Origin: Iodobacter ciconiae
GTDB lineage: Bacteria > Pseudomonadota > Gammaproteobacteria > Burkholderiales > Chitinibacteraceae
DNA length: 64,000 nt
Assembly (NCBI RefSeq): GCF_003952345.1
Contig: NZ_CP034433.1
Span: 2,170,001-2,234,000, forward strand
Direction of reading: 5' to 3'
This document shows, in pieces, positions 19,984-30,504 of this stretch. Numbering within the stretch: position 1 is the first letter of the stretch; each line of letters opens with the position of its first letter. The notes beneath the pieces are model-generated. The model searched no databases. It saw nothing but the letters and a program-made list of their open reading frames with translations, and was not told where the DNA came from. A program made the translations under genes and the position numbers.

Positions 19984-21777
19984 ATGAGTAATCTGATTGA
20001 AATTAAAGTCCCCGATATCGGCGGCCATGACAATGTGGATATCATCGAAGTCTTCGTGAAAGCCGGCGACACGGTAGCCGTTGAAGAATCCCTGATTGCT
20101 CTGGAAACCGATAAAGCCACGATGGAAGTGCCTTCCACCCACGCCGGTGTAATTAAAGAAGTTAAAGTTGCCGTGGGCGACAAAGTATCCGAAGGCAGCC
20201 TGCTGGTAGTGATGGAAGTTGCCACAACTGCAGCAGCATCTGCCCCGGCTGCAGCACCAAGCCCGGCACCTGCAGCACCACAAACCACACCTGTAGCAGC
20301 CAGCCATAGCACCGCTGCCGGCCCGATCTATAGCGGCACTGCCGACTATGAATGCGAAATGGTGGTGCTCGGTGGTGGCCCCGGTGGTTACTCCGCCGCG
20401 TTCCGCTCGGCAGACCTTGGTATGAAAACCATCGTGGTTGAGCGTTTTTCCAAGCTTGGCGGTGTGTGTTTGAATGTGGGTTGTATTCCGTCAAAGGCAC
20501 TGCTGCACAATGCCGCAGTGATCGACGAAGTAAAACACCTAGCGGCCAACGGGATTAAATTTGGCGAGCCAGAAGTCGATATCGACGCGCTGCGTGACTT
20601 TAAAGAAAAAGTCATTGGCAAGCTCACAGGTGGTCTGGCCGGTATGGCCAAAGCGCGTAAAGTGGAATTTGTACGTGGTATTGGCCGCTTTATTGACCCG
20701 CACCATCTGGAAGTGCAAATCACGTCAGGTGAAGGCAAAGAAGTCACTGGGGCCACAAAAATCATCAAGTTCCAGAAAGCAATTATTGCTGCTGGCTCTT
20801 CAGTATTTAAGCTGCCTTTTGTACCGAACGATCCGCGCGTAGTGGATTCAACCGGCGCACTGGAGCTCAAATCCGTACCCAAACGCATGCTGATTTTAGG
20901 CGGCGGGATTATTGGTCTGGAAATGGGTACGGTTTACTCCACACTGGGCGCACGCCTTGATGTAGTAGAAATGCTCGATGGCCTGATGCAGGGCGCGGAT
21001 CGCGATCTGGTTAAAGTATGGGAAAAATGGAATGCCCACCGCTTTGACAACATCATGCTCAAGACCAAAACCGTAGCGCTAGAAGCGAAAGAAGACGGTA
21101 TCTGGGCAACGTTTGAAGGCGACAACGCCCCTGCAGAGCCTCAATGCTACGACCTCGTGCTGCATGCAACAGGCCGTGTGCCTAACGGCGGCAAAGTGGG
21201 CGCAGAAAACGCCGGCGTAGTTGTGACTGATCGAGGCTTTATCCCTGTTGATAAGCAAATGCGCACCAATGTGCCGCATATTTTTGCGATTGGCGATCTG
21301 GTTGGCCAGCCGATGCTGGCGCACAAAGCCGTGCACGAAGCGCACGTTGCGGCCGAAAACGCAGCGGACCACAAAGCCTTTTTTGATGCCCGCGTGATTC
21401 CGGGTGTGGCCTATACCGATCCGGAAGTCGCCTGGGTGGGGGTAACCGAAGATGAGGCCAGGAAAAATGGTATCAACTACGGCAAAGGCGTATTCCCATG
21501 GGCGGCATCGGGCCGTGCCATTGCCAATGGCCGCGACGAAGGCTTTACCAAATTGATCTTTGATCAGGACACCAAGCAAATCATCGGCGGCGCAATTGTT
21601 GGCCCGCACGCTGGCGATATGATCGGTGAAATCTGCCTTGCCATCGAAATGGGTTGCGATGCCGTAGATATCGGCAAAACCATCCACCCTCACCCGACCA
21701 TGGGCGAATCGATTGGTATGGCAGCCGAAGCATTCAAAGGTGTATGTACAGATCTGCCACCACAGAAAAAAAAGTAA
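19984..21777 (+). CDS. lpdA: Dihydrolipoamide dehydrogenase with N-terminal lipoyl domain (E3)
   Basis: 597 aa, longer than ordinary E3 (~470) because of an N-terminal lipoyl domain (~1-80, [11 protein letters not shown]) and an Ala/Pro-rich linker (~85-120). The E3 part has the FAD motif [12 protein letters not shown], the redox disulfide [13 protein letters not shown], the NAD motif [11 protein letters not shown] and the C-terminal catalytic HPHPTMGES. It reoxidises dihydrolipoamide on AceF. The fusion is known in Neisseriales and relatives. Two ATG codons are adjacent; the second gives [14 protein letters not shown], parallel to AceF. The 207-base gap from aceF is filled with palindromic repeats. 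Confidence 0.94.
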   Translation: MSNLIEIKVPDIGGHDNVDIIEVFVKAGDTVAVEESLIALETDKATMEVPSTHAGVIKEVKVAVGDKVSEGSLLVVMEVATTAAASAPAAAPSPAPAAPQTTPVAASHSTAAGPIYSGTADYECEMVVLGGGPGGYSAAFRSADLGMKTIVVERFSKLGGVCLNVGCIPSKALLHNAAVIDEVKHLAANGIKFGEPEVDIDALRDFKEKVIGKLTGGLAGMAKARKVEFVRGIGRFIDPHHLEVQITSGEGKEVTGATKIIKFQKAIIAAGSSVFKLPFVPNDPRVVDSTGALELKSVPKRMLILGGGIIGLEMGTVYSTLGARLDVVEMLDGLMQGADRDLVKVWEKWNAHRFDNIMLKTKTVALEAKEDGIWATFEGDNAPAEPQCYDLVLHATGRVPNGGKVGAENAGVVVTDRGFIPVDKQMRTNVPHIFAIGDLVGQPMLAHKAVHEAHVAAENAADHKAFFDARVIPGVAYTDPEVAWVGVTEDEARKNGINYGKGVFPWAASGRAIANGRDEGFTKLIFDQDTKQIIGGAIVGPHAGDMIGEICLAIEMGCDAVDIGKTIHPHPTMGESIGMAAEAFKGVCTDLPPQKKK

Positions 21778-21787
21778 CTGTTACAGC

Positions 21788-21819
21788 TTAAAAACCCGGC
21801 TTGGTTGCCGGGTTTTTTT
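21788..21819 (+). terminator. Rho-independent terminator after lpdA
   Basis: Stem AAACCCGGC/GCCGGGTTT with a 6-nt loop and a poly-T tail, ending the pyruvate dehydrogenase gene cluster. Confidence 0.93.
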
Positions 21820-22016
21820 ACGCCCGTACAAACTCCATTTAAAACAAAAGCACTTAATTTCTGCCAAATACTTACATAAATAATACATTTTTTGTTACAA
21901 AAATTTCTTAAAACATACCGTTACTACGGAATTAAATTACAAGTAGCTTGAAGCTTTTCAAGACTAACCTAAGCTATTAAAAGGAAATAACAAAACCACT
22001 CAGGAGGTGCCCTCAA

Positions 22017-25000
22017 ATGCCTGCAGTATTTCATGACACAGCCCAGCTGCAATTGATTGATCAGATCCCCTGCGGCATTTATCTCTGTCATTCAAGCGGG
22101 CAATGCCGTTATACAAACTCGGCCTTACAAACCATGCTGGGCCTCTCTGCTGAAGACTGCGCTGGCGATGGGTGGCTTAAAAACCTGCACCCGGATGACC
22201 GTGAGCGGGTACACGGGCAATGGCTACAGGCAATGGCTACTCAAACTGATTTTGAACTTTCCTTTCGTATTTTGCGAGCCGATCAGCAGATATGCTATTT
22301 ACGCACAAAAGCCCGCCCGCTCCCAGATGCCCATGGCCAGATCAGCGGCTATATCGGCAGCATGGAAGAGCTTACCTTTAATCACATCCCCCCGCTGCAC
22401 TACCACACCCCGATCAAAGCGGCCTCCATTTCCAATGCAATTTTCGATAAGCAAGGCAAACTCATTTACCTTAACCCGGCATTTAGCAGCTGCTTTGGTT
22501 ATCAACTTACCGATATACCTCTGTTAAATGACTGGTGGAGCCTGGCTCTGCCCGTGCCAGAATACCGGCAGTGGGTATTTAATCAAGGCCTGTACCATGA
22601 TCCGCTCAGCTCTGACAACATCTTCCCGGCTTTAGAGACACATATTTGCTGTAAAGATGGGAGCTACAAAACGGTTAAAGTCAGCCAGAGTCCGCTGCCA
22701 TTTGTGCTTGATCAGGCACTGCTCATCACCCTTATTGATCTGGGCGGATCTGAGCAGCAGCAATCGCAAGAAAACCCGGCCAGCTGGCTGCAGCTGGCTG
22801 GCATGATCGATTCGGCAACAGACGCCAATCAGGCTAAAAATGCATTTCTTAGCCTGATGGGGCATGAAATCCGCACGCCGCTCAATAGCATATTGGGCAT
22901 GGCGTATCTGGCCCAGCTCACCCCTCTGGATGCAAAACAAAGTGATTATCTGAACAAAATCACGCTCTCGGCCGGCCATCTGCTCGATCTGATGAATGAC
23001 ATTCTCGATTCTTCAAAAATTGAGGCCGGCAAACTGCAAATCAGTATGGTTCGGCCTGCAGAAGAGAAATTAACCGTTAGCAGCCAGCCGGGCAGAGAAA
23101 GCGAGTTTAAATTCAGCCAGCACCCCGTCATTAATACGCAAGCCCCCTCTTCCAACCATCATCGCCACAGCACGAGTGATCATTGTCTGGTAGGAAAACA
23201 CATTTTGCTGGCAGACGATCACCCGTTTAACCAGCAAATTGCAGCCGAATTATTACAAATAGCCGGAGCAGAAGTTACCACCGCCAACAATGGGCTTGAA
23301 GCGCTGCAATTAACAAAAAAATACCATTTCGACGCCATTTTGATGGATATGCAAATGCCACAAATGGATGGTATCTCTGCCTGCATCGCAATCCGGAAAA
23401 CACCGGCTTTCGAATCCCTCCCTATTATCGCCATAACAGCCAATGTTTCACGCGAGCACCACCAAAGCTGCCTTGATGCAGGGATGAACGACTTTATCGG
23501 CAAACCGATAGACGCAGAAAAACTCTACCAGACGCTGGCCTACTGGCTAGGGCCGGAAGCACTCATGCCTTCACAAACCCAACCCCTTCCACAGCAAGAA
23601 AAGTCCCCTGCTTCTATAAGTGAGCAATCGGCCCCGCTCATCAATCTGGCAGAGCTTCACAATATGCTGGGAGAAGATCCCGCACGCCAGCGAAAATACT
23701 GTACAAAATTTGTTCATTCTTTTAAGGAAGGACTAAGCAATATTCAACAAGCCCATAAAAAACAAAATCAGACGGGGCCACAATGCCATCGTCTAAAGTC
23801 AATCGCCCGCACAGTTGGTGCAATACAGCTGGGCAGGCAACTTTCCATAATGGAAAAACTGGACCCGAACATACCACCGGAGCAGCAATTAGAGCACATC
23901 GAGCTACTGCAGCAGTTATTTCGGCAAAGCTGCGAATCCTTGCAGCAAAAAGGTCTGCTTGATATGCAAACCACCCCCTGTTCCACGCCCTTTCACATGC
24001 CGGAGAAAAGCACGCTCTGCATTTTACTGGTCGACGATGATGACTTTATGCTGGAAATCATTCAGCAACATTTAAATGATCTAGGAATCAGCCAGGTCCT
24101 TTTGTTTCCCAAGGCAAAAGATGCACTTGCAAGACTTGCCCGGCAGCCCCAGCCCGACTGGATCTTCTGCGATTTACAAATGCCCGATATGGATGGTGTT
24201 ACTTTTCTGCGCCAGCTAGGCTTACTGCAATACGAAGGCTATATCGCCATCCTTTCTGCCATGGACGAGCAGGTATTAAAAGCGGCAAAACGACTGGCCC
24301 ACTCTTTTCACCTAAAGCTGGGTGGCACCCTCACCAAACCGGTAAAAAAAGAAGAGCTGGCGCAAATATTATTGCTTCACCCCGCTCATGTCAGCCAGGA
24401 TCAGAAGAAAGGAAATCACCTCCCCCAGCTGGAGCTGCAGGAAGAAGAAATACGCAAAGGCCTTGCAGAGGGAGAAGTCGAGCTCTATTACCAGCCTAAA
24501 GTGAGTACCGGCCAGCGCAAAGTAATAGGAGCCGAAAGCCTGGCCCGCTGGCGTCACCCACAGCGCGGATTACTTGGCCCACACTTATTTGTTCCCGCCA
24601 TTGAGACTCTGGGCCTCATTGATGATCTCACTCTCTGTGTACTCAAACTAGCCAGCCGCCAGTTACGAATATGGCTTGATCAGGGCGAGCATATCAAGCT
24701 GTCAATCAATGTGTCGATGGGCAATCTGCACCGACTGGAGCTGCCGGAATTGTTTCAGGATGTGCTGCGCGAAAATAATATCACCCCTGATCTTATTACG
24801 CTGGAAATCACCGAAACCCAGCTTACTCATGATTATGTGCTTAGCCTGGATATCCTTACCCGCCTAAGAATTATGGGCTTTAGCCTTTCTGTGGACGACT
24901 TCGGCACGGGTTTTTCAACCATGGAGCACCTGATTCAAATTCCGTTTACCGAATTAAAAATTGATAAAGCCTTTGTCAGCGGCGCAACCCAAGATGCTTC

Positions 25001-25214
25001 CGCCCGGACCATTTTGGAGCATAGCGCAGATTTAGGCCGGAAGTTTTCACTTAATTTGGTCGCCGAAGGGGTAGAAACACAGGCCGACTGGGATTTAGTT
25101 TCAAACATTGGTTGCCACGAAGTGCAGGGCTACCTGATCGGTCATCCTATGCCTGCTGATGAGTTTATGCTCTGGAAAAAAAGGTGGGAAAGCGATCTGC
25201 CCGGCTCTGAATAA
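22017..25214 (+). CDS. Multidomain signalling protein PAS-PAS-HisKA-REC-HPt-REC-EAL lacking the kinase ATPase domain
   Basis: 1065 aa, soluble. Domains: two PAS (~15-110 and ~130-235), HisKA with HEIRTPLNS (H283), REC (DD400-401, phospho-acceptor D444), HPt with CHRLKSIARTVGA (H591), second REC (D719), and EAL phosphodiesterase (~805-1055). The EAL catalytic residues look intact: AESLARW (E840), EITET, DDFGTGFS, KIDKAFV, AEGVET, QGY. It probably hydrolyses c-di-GMP. Directly after HisKA, where an HATPase_c of ~150 residues is expected, only its last strand (PGRESEFKFS) remains before REC, so it cannot autophosphorylate. The neighbouring 1276-aa paralogue keeps that domain. A strong AGGAGGTG precedes the ATG. 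Confidence 0.85.
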   Translation: MPAVFHDTAQLQLIDQIPCGIYLCHSSGQCRYTNSALQTMLGLSAEDCAGDGWLKNLHPDDRERVHGQWLQAMATQTDFELSFRILRADQQICYLRTKARPLPDAHGQISGYIGSMEELTFNHIPPLHYHTPIKAASISNAIFDKQGKLIYLNPAFSSCFGYQLTDIPLLNDWWSLALPVPEYRQWVFNQGLYHDPLSSDNIFPALETHICCKDGSYKTVKVSQSPLPFVLDQALLITLIDLGGSEQQQSQENPASWLQLAGMIDSATDANQAKNAFLSLMGHEIRTPLNSILGMAYLAQLTPLDAKQSDYLNKITLSAGHLLDLMNDILDSSKIEAGKLQISMVRPAEEKLTVSSQPGRESEFKFSQHPVINTQAPSSNHHRHSTSDHCLVGKHILLADDHPFNQQIAAELLQIAGAEVTTANNGLEALQLTKKYHFDAILMDMQMPQMDGISACIAIRKTPAFESLPIIAITANVSREHHQSCLDAGMNDFIGKPIDAEKLYQTLAYWLGPEALMPSQTQPLPQQEKSPASISEQSAPLINLAELHNMLGEDPARQRKYCTKFVHSFKEGLSNIQQAHKKQNQTGPQCHRLKSIARTVGAIQLGRQLSIMEKLDPNIPPEQQLEHIELLQQLFRQSCESLQQKGLLDMQTTPCSTPFHMPEKSTLCILLVDDDDFMLEIIQQHLNDLGISQVLLFPKAKDALARLARQPQPDWIFCDLQMPDMDGVTFLRQLGLLQYEGYIAILSAMDEQVLKAAKRLAHSFHLKLGGTLTKPVKKEELAQILLLHPAHVSQDQKKGNHLPQLELQEEEIRKGLAEGEVELYYQPKVSTGQRKVIGAESLARWRHPQRGLLGPHLFVPAIETLGLIDDLTLCVLKLASRQLRIWLDQGEHIKLSINVSMGNLHRLELPELFQDVLRENNITPDLITLEITETQLTHDYVLSLDILTRLRIMGFSLSVDDFGTGFSTMEHLIQIPFTELKIDKAFVSGATQDASARTILEHSADLGRKFSLNLVAEGVETQADWDLVSNIGCHEVQGYLIGHPMPADEFMLWKKRWESDLPGSE

Positions 25215-25281
25215 GCAGCACGGATCACTCAGATTTTTGCCATATCCAATTTAAAACACTCATCCCTAAGGACCCCGTATT

Positions 25282-26415
25282 ATGAATGACAAGCCATTGG
25301 TGCTCATCGTCGACGATGATCTTTTTATGCTTGATTTTATCTTTGATGCCTTAAGCGAAACCTGCAATGTAATTACCGCAGAAAACGGCAAAACTGCTTT
25401 ACAACTTGTACAGCAGCAACGCCCAAAACTGGTGCTCGCTGATGTAAAAATGCCGGAAATGGACGGCTATGAATTATGCCGCCAAATTAAAAATGACTTC
25501 GATATTAGCGATACACCGGTCCTTTTTCTATCGGCGCTAGATGGAATCGAAGACCGGCTGCAAGGCTTTGATGTAGGTGGTGAAGATTTCGTACTCAAAC
25601 CCACCAACCCCAAGGTACTGCAAGCCAAAGTAGCTCATGTGCTGCAGCTGATTGAAGAGCGCCAGCAATTAAAATCCCAGGCTCAATATGCCACCAACAC
25701 CGCCATGCTGGCGATGGTGAGCATGAGTGAAACAAGTTTACTGATTGAGGGAATTAAACGTTTTAATAATTGCAGTGTGCCACTTGATTTAGCCCAGGCC
25801 CTCATCAGTGCAATTACCTTGTTTGAAGTAGATAGCGTAGTAGAGCTGATTCTGTCTGAAGGCAGCTCTATCGCCATCAATGCCCGCGGGCCGGCCAGCG
25901 CGCTTGAAACCTCCATCATGCACCATATGTCGACCATGGACCGGATCACCCAGTTTAAAAGCCGGATGGCCATTACCTACCCGCATATCCGGGTTTTGAT
26001 CAGCAATATGCCCGAACATGATGATGATCGTTGCGGCCGTTTACGCGATAACCTGGCCATTTTGATCGAATCAACCGAATACCGGCTGGAAGCGCTCAAT
26101 ATTATGATGAAAACCAGGGAGCGCGATATTACCATTGCCGCCACCATTAAATCGCTCACACAGGCACTTAGCCAAATTGATCAGAAACAAAGAGAAGGCC
26201 GCACCTCCATTGCCATTATCCTAAACAACATCACCTCCCGTATCGAGGCCGCCCTGGTCGGGCTGCAGCTCACCGAACGCCAGGAAAGCTCGCTCGTCAA
26301 TATTGTCTGCCACGGGCTGGAAGAGGTATCAAACACCATCATTGCCGATGCCGATTTTCAGGATCAGCTCAGTAATGCAATCAAAGCGCTCCAAAATACC
26401 ATCAACAACGCTTAA
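25282..26415 (+). CDS. Response regulator with receiver domain and unrecognised helical output domain
   Basis: 377 aa. Residues ~5-120 are a REC domain (VDDD near the start, phospho-acceptor D54 in LADVKMPEMDG, and the lysine in KPTNPK). The C-terminal ~230 residues contain no DNA-binding, GGDEF, EAL or HD motif that I can see and are mostly helical with a TRERDITIAATIKSLTQAL stretch; I do not recognise the family. It lies between two hybrid-kinase-type proteins on the same strand, 67 bases after the EAL protein and about 80 before the membrane kinase. It may take phosphate from the kinase or one of the HPt domains. Confidence 0.8.
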   Translation: MNDKPLVLIVDDDLFMLDFIFDALSETCNVITAENGKTALQLVQQQRPKLVLADVKMPEMDGYELCRQIKNDFDISDTPVLFLSALDGIEDRLQGFDVGGEDFVLKPTNPKVLQAKVAHVLQLIEERQQLKSQAQYATNTAMLAMVSMSETSLLIEGIKRFNNCSVPLDLAQALISAITLFEVDSVVELILSEGSSIAINARGPASALETSIMHHMSTMDRITQFKSRMAITYPHIRVLISNMPEHDDDRCGRLRDNLAILIESTEYRLEALNIMMKTRERDITIAATIKSLTQALSQIDQKQREGRTSIAIILNNITSRIEAALVGLQLTERQESSLVNIVCHGLEEVSNTIIADADFQDQLSNAIKALQNTINNA

Positions 26416-26498
26416 GTAACGAATTCGTACCGCTTGCAAACGACAATTCACATGATGTGCACCGTACAGAGCACACTTACTTAAAGTTGATATCAAAT

Positions 26499-29400
26499 AT
26501 GATCTTAAACTGGAGGCCACTGCACTCACTGCAAAGTAGGGTCACCTTGCTGATGCTGCTGCTCTTTGTTGTCACAATTTTGCTGCTGACATTTTATGCC
26601 AAGCGCATTTTTCAAAAAGAAATGCAGCATCTGGTCAGCAATCAGCAACTATCCAGTGCCAATATTATTGCTAATGATATTGACCATCATTTAAAGGAAG
26701 GCATAAATGCACTTAACCACTTTACAATCAAAGTAACACCACAATCCTTAAAAACCCCGCAAGCGCTCCAAATTGAGCTTGAAAACCAGAGTGTGCTGCA
26801 AGAATTGTTCAACACAGGCTGCTACCTCAGTATCCCGGCAAACAAACTGCCTATCCCCTCCTTATCGCTTGCCAGGCGGCCAATCACTTATACCCTGTAT
26901 CAGTCATCCGTCACGCAGGCCATGAGACAGGGAATCAGCACGGTTTCCCTTCCGCAAACAGACAACTTGCAACAGGCTCCCATCTTTGTCATCACCGTTC
27001 CGGTCAGAAACGATTACGGGCAGGTTATCGCCACCTTATCCGGGGTCATTAATCTGCACAAACCGAACTTTATTGATGAAAAAATTAAAAATCACAATGG
27101 AAAAACCGGTAGCTATGCCTTAATCGCCCCGAAGCAGCGCTTAATTATCGCGGCTTCAGACAAAAACCTCACCATGAAGCCATCGTTTTCCATCAGTGCA
27201 AGTCACATCCTTGAGCTGTTTATGCAAGGTGAAGAGCAATCAGGTACTTTTATCAACGCCCTACATACCGAAGTACTTGTTTCTGTCAAAAAAGTCGCGG
27301 TTACCGGCTGGTATGTTGCCGCCACCTTGCCCACTGTCGAAGCATTCTTCCCCGTAAAACAAGCCGTGGAACATATTCTGCTCGTCACCCTGAGTATGAC
27401 ACTGCTCGCTTCCCTATTAATTGCATGGATCTTAAAACAGCAACTGTCTCCTTTGCATACTGCGGTTCAGCGCCTTAATAGCATGGCAGTCAGTGACGCC
27501 TCCCCCTGCCCGCTTCCCATTACCAGAAATGATGAAATTGGCCAGCTACTCAACAGTTTTAACCTTCTGCTGGCCGCTCTGGGTAAACGGGAAGATGCGC
27601 TAAAACAAAGCGAATCATTTATCCGGGCCATTACCGAAAATATTCCAAGTATGCTGGCCTACTGGACCCCAGATTTGCATTGTGCTTTTGCCAATAAAGC
27701 CTATTGCGAGTGGTTTGATCATAGCGCAGCCCAAATCAACGATATCGCTATGCAGGATTTACTCGGCCCTGAGCTGTTTCAAACCATCCAGCATTACGTT
27801 CATGGCGCCTTGGCAGGTAAAGAGCAGCACTATGAGCGCACTTTACTAAAACCCGATGGCAAAACAATCTACCTGTTAGCTCAATATATTCCCCATCTGC
27901 AAGCGGGCGAGATTCAAGGTTTTTTTGTCCTGCTTACAGATATCACTACAATTAAGCAAGGGCAAGAGCAGCTAAGATTAAGCGATGCAGCCCTGAAAGC
28001 CATCTCACAGGGAGTACTCATTGCCGATGCCAATCGCAATATTATTTCCACCAATCAGCCCTTACTTGCCATTACAGGCTTTAGTGCGGAGGATTTTATT
28101 GGGCGTAATTGCAATTTTCTACAAGGCCCGCTCTCCAGCCCTGAAACCATCATCGCAATTCGTCATGCCCTTGACTCCGGAAAAGAATTTAATGGAGAAA
28201 TAATTAACTACCATAAAAATGGGAAACCATTCTGGAATGACCTTAGCATTTCACCAGTATTTAACAAATATGGAAAAATAAGTAACTATATCGGAATTAC
28301 CCGCGATATAACTGAAAGAAAAAACTCGGAAGCAGAACGATTAAACAAACAGGCACAGCTCGTCGGCATGATTAATACAGCAATGGATGCCATCGTAAGC
28401 ACAGATGCTCAATTTAATATCATCTTATTTAATCCCGCAGCAGAGAAATTATTTGGCTACTCGGCAGAAAATATCCTGGGGCTGCCCATTGAATGTTTGC
28501 TGCCAATAGATCTTGCAATTGCACACCGGGAAGAAATGCTGCAATTTGCTAAAAAAAAGGAAACCCCGCGGCAAATGCGCGGCCGCTCGGTACGGCCGGT
28601 ATTGGCCAAACATAAAGAAGGGCACGAGTTTCCTGCCGAAATTGCGATTTCTTATTTGGAAAACAATGGACAACCCATTTTCACTGCAATGATACGGGAT
28701 CTTACCGAGCGTAAATTACTTGATGATGCGTTAATGCAATTTGCAGCCACCCTGGAGCTGCGCGTTATTGAACGAACACAGGAATTAGAAGCCGCCAAGC
28801 TGCAGGCTGAAAATGCCAATCAGGCCAAAAGTGCATTTCTAGCCAATATGAGCCATGAAATTCGTACTCCGCTTAACAGCGTACTGGGCATGACTCACCT
28901 GGCACAGCTTACCGAATTAAACCCGAAACAACGTGATTATCTGCATAAAATCACTTTATCAGGAACACTGCTGCTCGATTTAATTAATGATATTCTTGAT
29001 TTTTCAAAAATAGAAGCCGGTAAACTTGATTTAAATACTGTAGATTTTAATTTATCCGAACTTATTCAACATGTTACCGAGCTCATTCAGCATAAAGCCC
29101 TGGAAAAAAGCCTGAGCCTGAATATACGGATCGATAAGCAAGTCCCCATTGCCTTACATGGTGATGATTTGCGCATTAAACAGGTACTGCTTAATTTACT
29201 CAGTAATGCAATTAAATTTACCGAGCAAGGCTCAATCACACTGGCTGTACTCCAATATAGCAGCGATTACACCCTGCAATTTAGCATTAGTGATACAGGT
29301 ATTGGCATCAGCCCCGAGGCGCAAGAATCACTGTTTCAATCTTTTCAACAGGCAGATAATTCCATTACCCGTAAATATGGTGGCAGCGGATTAGGCCTGG

Positions 29401-30329
29401 CAATTAGCCGTCAGTTAGTACAGCTCATGGGTGGAGAATTATCCATGAAAAGTGAATTAGGCCAGGGTAGCGAATTTACTTTTCATATTACCCTGGCACA
29501 GGCAGAAACAGATCCATCGCTGCTGATTATGCCATATGAGAATAAAAATAATGAGCTATTTTTCAAAGATAAGCTTATTTTACTGGCTGATGATCATAGT
29601 TTTAACCAGCAAATTGGTAGCGAGTTATTAGAAATAAAAGGTGCAAAAGTTATCCTTGCCAATAATGGTCTGGAAGTCATTCAGTTAGCCAGCCAGTATA
29701 AATTTGATGCCATTTTGATGGATGTGCAAATGCCAGAAATGGATGGCATTACAGCCAGTCAAACTTTAAGAAAAAATCCGGAGTTCGACCATATTCCAAT
29801 TATTGCTATGACAGCTAATATCTCGTCCGATTATCGTCAGCGCTGTGCCGAGGCGGGAATGAGTCAATTTATTGGCAAGCCTGTACAGGCAGAAAAACTT
29901 TATCTGACGCTTATGATTTGTTTTAGAAAACAGGGCGATATTGAAAGCTCCACTTTTTTAGACACTAAGCCGATAATATCGCCCGATTCCGGCCAATGGA
30001 TCAATACCCAGGAATTGCAAAACATGCTGGGAGATGATTTAGAACGCCAGCGAAAATACTGCACACGCTTTGCCAAGGCAATACAAGAAGGGCTAACAAC
30101 GATTGACCAGGCATTAAATAGTAATAATGCAGAACTAATTAAACTGGAATGCCATCGCCTTAAAGCTATTGCCCACACCGTAGGGGCAATGTCACTTGGC
30201 GCCCAGCTCGCCAAAATGGAAAAAAACGAGTACAGCCCGAAAGAAATAAATGATGAGATAGCACAATTAAAATTACTATTTAAACAAAGCTGCAGCGAGC
30301 TAAACAGCATGAATTTACTCGATATTTAA
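26499..30329 (+). CDS. Membrane hybrid histidine kinase with cache-like sensor, LOV-like PAS, REC and HPt domains
   Basis: 1276 aa. TM1 (~15-32), periplasmic sensor (~35-290, cache-like), TM2 (~292-314), HAMP, PAS (~375-490), LOV-like PAS (~498-610), PAS (~620-740), HisKA (HEIRTPLNS, H786), HATPase_c (LLNLLSNAIKFT, SDTGIGIS, GGSGLGLAISR), REC (D1075) and HPt (H1219). All catalytic elements of a phosphorelay kinase appear intact. The second PAS has the flavin-adduct motif GRNCNFLQG (C538) followed by NYHKNGKPFWN, the LOV signature. However, the Arg after Cys is Asn and the usual Gln near the end (GxQxD) is Thr. The start is uncertain: ATG 26499 is chosen over an upstream GTG at 26457, neither with a strong binding site. 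Confidence 0.85.
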   Translation: MILNWRPLHSLQSRVTLLMLLLFVVTILLLTFYAKRIFQKEMQHLVSNQQLSSANIIANDIDHHLKEGINALNHFTIKVTPQSLKTPQALQIELENQSVLQELFNTGCYLSIPANKLPIPSLSLARRPITYTLYQSSVTQAMRQGISTVSLPQTDNLQQAPIFVITVPVRNDYGQVIATLSGVINLHKPNFIDEKIKNHNGKTGSYALIAPKQRLIIAASDKNLTMKPSFSISASHILELFMQGEEQSGTFINALHTEVLVSVKKVAVTGWYVAATLPTVEAFFPVKQAVEHILLVTLSMTLLASLLIAWILKQQLSPLHTAVQRLNSMAVSDASPCPLPITRNDEIGQLLNSFNLLLAALGKREDALKQSESFIRAITENIPSMLAYWTPDLHCAFANKAYCEWFDHSAAQINDIAMQDLLGPELFQTIQHYVHGALAGKEQHYERTLLKPDGKTIYLLAQYIPHLQAGEIQGFFVLLTDITTIKQGQEQLRLSDAALKAISQGVLIADANRNIISTNQPLLAITGFSAEDFIGRNCNFLQGPLSSPETIIAIRHALDSGKEFNGEIINYHKNGKPFWNDLSISPVFNKYGKISNYIGITRDITERKNSEAERLNKQAQLVGMINTAMDAIVSTDAQFNIILFNPAAEKLFGYSAENILGLPIECLLPIDLAIAHREEMLQFAKKKETPRQMRGRSVRPVLAKHKEGHEFPAEIAISYLENNGQPIFTAMIRDLTERKLLDDALMQFAATLELRVIERTQELEAAKLQAENANQAKSAFLANMSHEIRTPLNSVLGMTHLAQLTELNPKQRDYLHKITLSGTLLLDLINDILDFSKIEAGKLDLNTVDFNLSELIQHVTELIQHKALEKSLSLNIRIDKQVPIALHGDDLRIKQVLLNLLSNAIKFTEQGSITLAVLQYSSDYTLQFSISDTGIGISPEAQESLFQSFQQADNSITRKYGGSGLGLAISRQLVQLMGGELSMKSELGQGSEFTFHITLAQAETDPSLLIMPYENKNNELFFKDKLILLADDHSFNQQIGSELLEIKGAKVILANNGLEVIQLASQYKFDAILMDVQMPEMDGITASQTLRKNPEFDHIPIIAMTANISSDYRQRCAEAGMSQFIGKPVQAEKLYLTLMICFRKQGDIESSTFLDTKPIISPDSGQWINTQELQNMLGDDLERQRKYCTRFAKAIQEGLTTIDQALNSNNAELIKLECHRLKAIAHTVGAMSLGAQLAKMEKNEYSPKEINDEIAQLKLLFKQSCSELNSMNLLDI

Positions 30330-30504
30330 CCCCAATTACCACCAATACGGTTGCCCAAAACAGGCTAGTGCTAAGCAGCTTATTGCCTTTTTCTGCGCAG
30401 GCTGTGCATCCGGTATTTACTCCTGCCCCCCGGCGCAGTGTCATAATCAAAAATAACCTCATTCTCCGGCATACCCCATCACAAAATAACCCAAGGATAA
30501 GCCC

